The translations under genes were made by a program, and so were the position numbers. The notes under the pieces are model-generated. The model searched no databases. It was not told where the DNA came from and saw nothing but the letters and a program-made list of their open reading frames with translations. Of a stretch of DNA of 23,653 bases, positions 22,150 to 23,653 are shown in pieces. Source of the DNA: Hypsibius dujardini (taxonomy: Eukaryota; Tardigrada; Eutardigrada; Parachela; Hypsibiidae); the NCBI GenBank assembly GCA_001579985.1, contig LRSR01012272.1:1-23653 (forward strand), given 5' to 3'. Numbering within the stretch: position 1 is the stretch's first letter; each line of letters starts with the position of its first letter.

Positions 22150-22425
22150 ATGGAAAGTAGTAGTAATCCGTCGTCTGTGCGTTATAACGTTGTTGGCTCA
22201 TCTGCTGTTGCATCCACTTCTTCGTCCTCTTTTTCGCCTAAAAAAGTCGTCAGCTACCAGTTGGATGCGACCAAATCGACGCCCAACATGACGGTGATTC
22301 GGGAGGAACGTGGCGGCTCCTACGGCGGCCAGACGGTGATCCTGGATACGGGCCATGCAACGCGGGAAATCGGGCGGAATAATTCGATGTTTGATCGGAA
22401 TAATTCAACGTCCTCTGTTGTTCGG
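22150..22425 (+). CDS. First coding exon of an unidentified Ser-rich protein (3' partial)
   Basis: ATG at 22150 opens 92 codons, ending at a strong donor (GTTCGG|gtgagt). The peptide starts MESSSNPSSVRYNVVGSS and is rich in Ser, Asn and Arg. It contains a serine run, a KKVVSYQLDATKSTPNMTV stretch, a YGGQTVILDTGHATREIG segment and a repeated RNNS (NNSMFDRNNSTSS). Composition is that of a disordered, phosphorylatable head region. No known domain is recognised. Splicing probably continues beyond the right edge, because I found no convincing acceptor plus coding exon in the remaining 1.2 kb. Without splicing the frame ends after 100 codons. Confidence 0.55.
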
Positions 22426-23653
22426 GTGAGTCGCAGTCTCGGTCGCGTCTGATGTGTCTACTGTTTGTCTGGTTTTGTTTGCCTTAAGGATGGGAGTGAA
22501 TTCATCCCTGGATGGCGATTGAGGTTGTCTTATAATATTGCACTGTATATACAAGACATGGATAGACATGGGATGTGATGGGATGGGGGAATATGAGAGA
22601 GTGCGGATTGGATTATTATCCCGCTGTGTTGCTCTGTGAGGACAGCGGGATTTTCGATTTATTGGCAATCAGATTTCATAGAGTAAATGTGGGGCTATGG
22701 CGAGTTATTTTTAGGAGGCGCGCAGGAGGAGGGGATTTGTATTTGTCTGGAGGGAATTGCAGGGAGGATTTGAAGGTTCCGTCTGCTGGCCTCGTTTGCT
22801 ATTTGCCTATTTGGTATGCAAGGATTTGGAGAATATTAAAACGTGTGTCGACAGGCAGTTCACAGATTGAATGCATGATGTGTTGCATTTTGACCGTGAG
22901 ACTGTTTTTCAAGGCGTCCGGTGTGGTTCTTCCGCTTCCGAAATTTGCTATAAAAGCAATCAATCGATCGGTCAAATAGTGATGCATGAGGATGGATGGT
23001 GTTCAGTTTAATGTCTGGCAGCAAGACTCGAGCGTGGTTGACCGTGGTCCATAATATAAGATTTCGTTTCTGACATTGAGCTTGTAACTCGAACCTTAAC
23101 GTGCAATGCCTTCCAATGCAGTCCGTTGAGTTCCCTTAGCTCTTCATACTCATAGTGGTTTGCCTGAAAGCAGGGGATGCGATAGTTTTTAAAAGAGCAT
23201 TGATTGATTGATTCACTTTCATCGCCCGGCTATAATGCAATACACATTTATGTACGGCAGGTGACTATTGGAGTAGAGCGTCGGCGCCTGTCGATAAGAT
23301 TTATCTTATTTGTTTGTGATTAATGATTTTCTCTACTGTTTTGTTAGGGAAGTACCGTGCTCTCAACCATATGCGAATAAGTTTGGAATTTTCGTAAAAG
23401 TACGAGCTTACGAGGCAACCCTGATTTGACTACTTCGATACTTCGATTATCGACAGATTTTCCGAAACCTCCAACTTATTCGCTTCTGCCACGGTATCCT
23501 AAATCGGAACATATGCGCATAAACTTTAAAGCTTTCCGTCTACTTTTTTACGATCCCTAAGTGCTGTTTATATATCCTTGCAACTCGAGCGCATAAATCT
23601 GCTGAAGAAGTCGTCTTTGACTGCCAAATTTCCTCTCGTGCTCATAAAAATGC
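22426..23653 (+). other. Presumed first intron of the Ser-rich gene
   Basis: From the gtgagt donor to the window edge no coding exon is recognised. A GATT run is at 23202-23215, and a short inverted-repeat element may lie at 23373-23483. Open frames at 22575-22979 show no family signature. Confidence 0.4.
23373..23483. repeat. Possible 111-bp inverted-repeat element
   Basis: The left end, GCGAATAAGTTTGGAATTTT, resembles the complement of the right end (GCGAATAAGTTGGAGGTTTC). The match is exact over the first 11 bases and imperfect beyond. No target duplication is visible. A CATATGCG(A/C)ATAA motif also recurs at 23369 and 23512. Confidence 0.35.

Noticed and set aside
22150-22425. Head domain of an intermediate filament or lamin
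   Set aside because: The Ser/Arg-rich composition is compatible, but no rod domain or lamin-specific motif is visible in the window.
1-23653. CRISPR arrays, tRNA or rRNA genes, bacterial operons
   Set aside because: No spaced direct-repeat array, no B-box-like GGTTCGAATCC sequence seen by eye, and the genes are intron-split animal genes.

Overview
The window is metazoan nuclear DNA. Genes are split by short GT-AG introns (about 40-120 bp, a few of 300-900 bp). There are no bacterial-style operons. The recognisable genes are animal families, including a PDZ-PTB-RGS protein, an architecture known only from animals. Introns and intergenic DNA carry many short (GATT)n/(AATC)n runs and small fold-back elements. 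This suggests a compact invertebrate genome. A tardigrade or similar small ecdysozoan is my guess; the sequence alone does not prove it.

Layout, left to right. A Thr/Ser-rich 3'-terminal exon (+, 8-891) converges on a nine-exon RGS12/Loco-like gene (-, 5717-1370) with PDZ, PTB and RGS domains but no GoLoco or Ras-binding domain that I can see. An upstream region of about 1.9 kb separates it from a complete NADH-cytochrome b5 reductase gene (+, 7595-9376). One intron of that gene holds a minisatellite built from copies of its own exon-intron junction. An unrecognised Cys-rich single-pass membrane protein gene follows (+, about 9741-11144). It ends 27 bp from the stop codon of a convergent sulfotransferase-fold gene (-, 13892-11172). 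The sulfotransferase has a signal-like N-terminus, and the usual catalytic residues are replaced. Its introns hold a 119-bp hAT-type MITE with a perfect 8-bp target duplication and a long hairpin element.

Further right are an ING3 orthologue (-, 17395-15142; NuA4/TIP60 acetyltransferase subunit) and a TAF5 orthologue (-, 20720-18587; TFIID subunit). TAF5 has LisH, linker and WD40 but apparently lacks the conserved NTD2 domain. Last come a divergent upstream region and the first coding exon of an unidentified Ser-rich protein (+, 22150-22425), whose first intron appears to run off the window.

The genes do not form a pathway. ING3 and TAF5 both act in chromatin and transcription, but their adjacency may be chance. 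All exon boundaries were built by hand from splice sites, reading phase and family similarity. Most joins preserve phase exactly; the uncertain ones are flagged.
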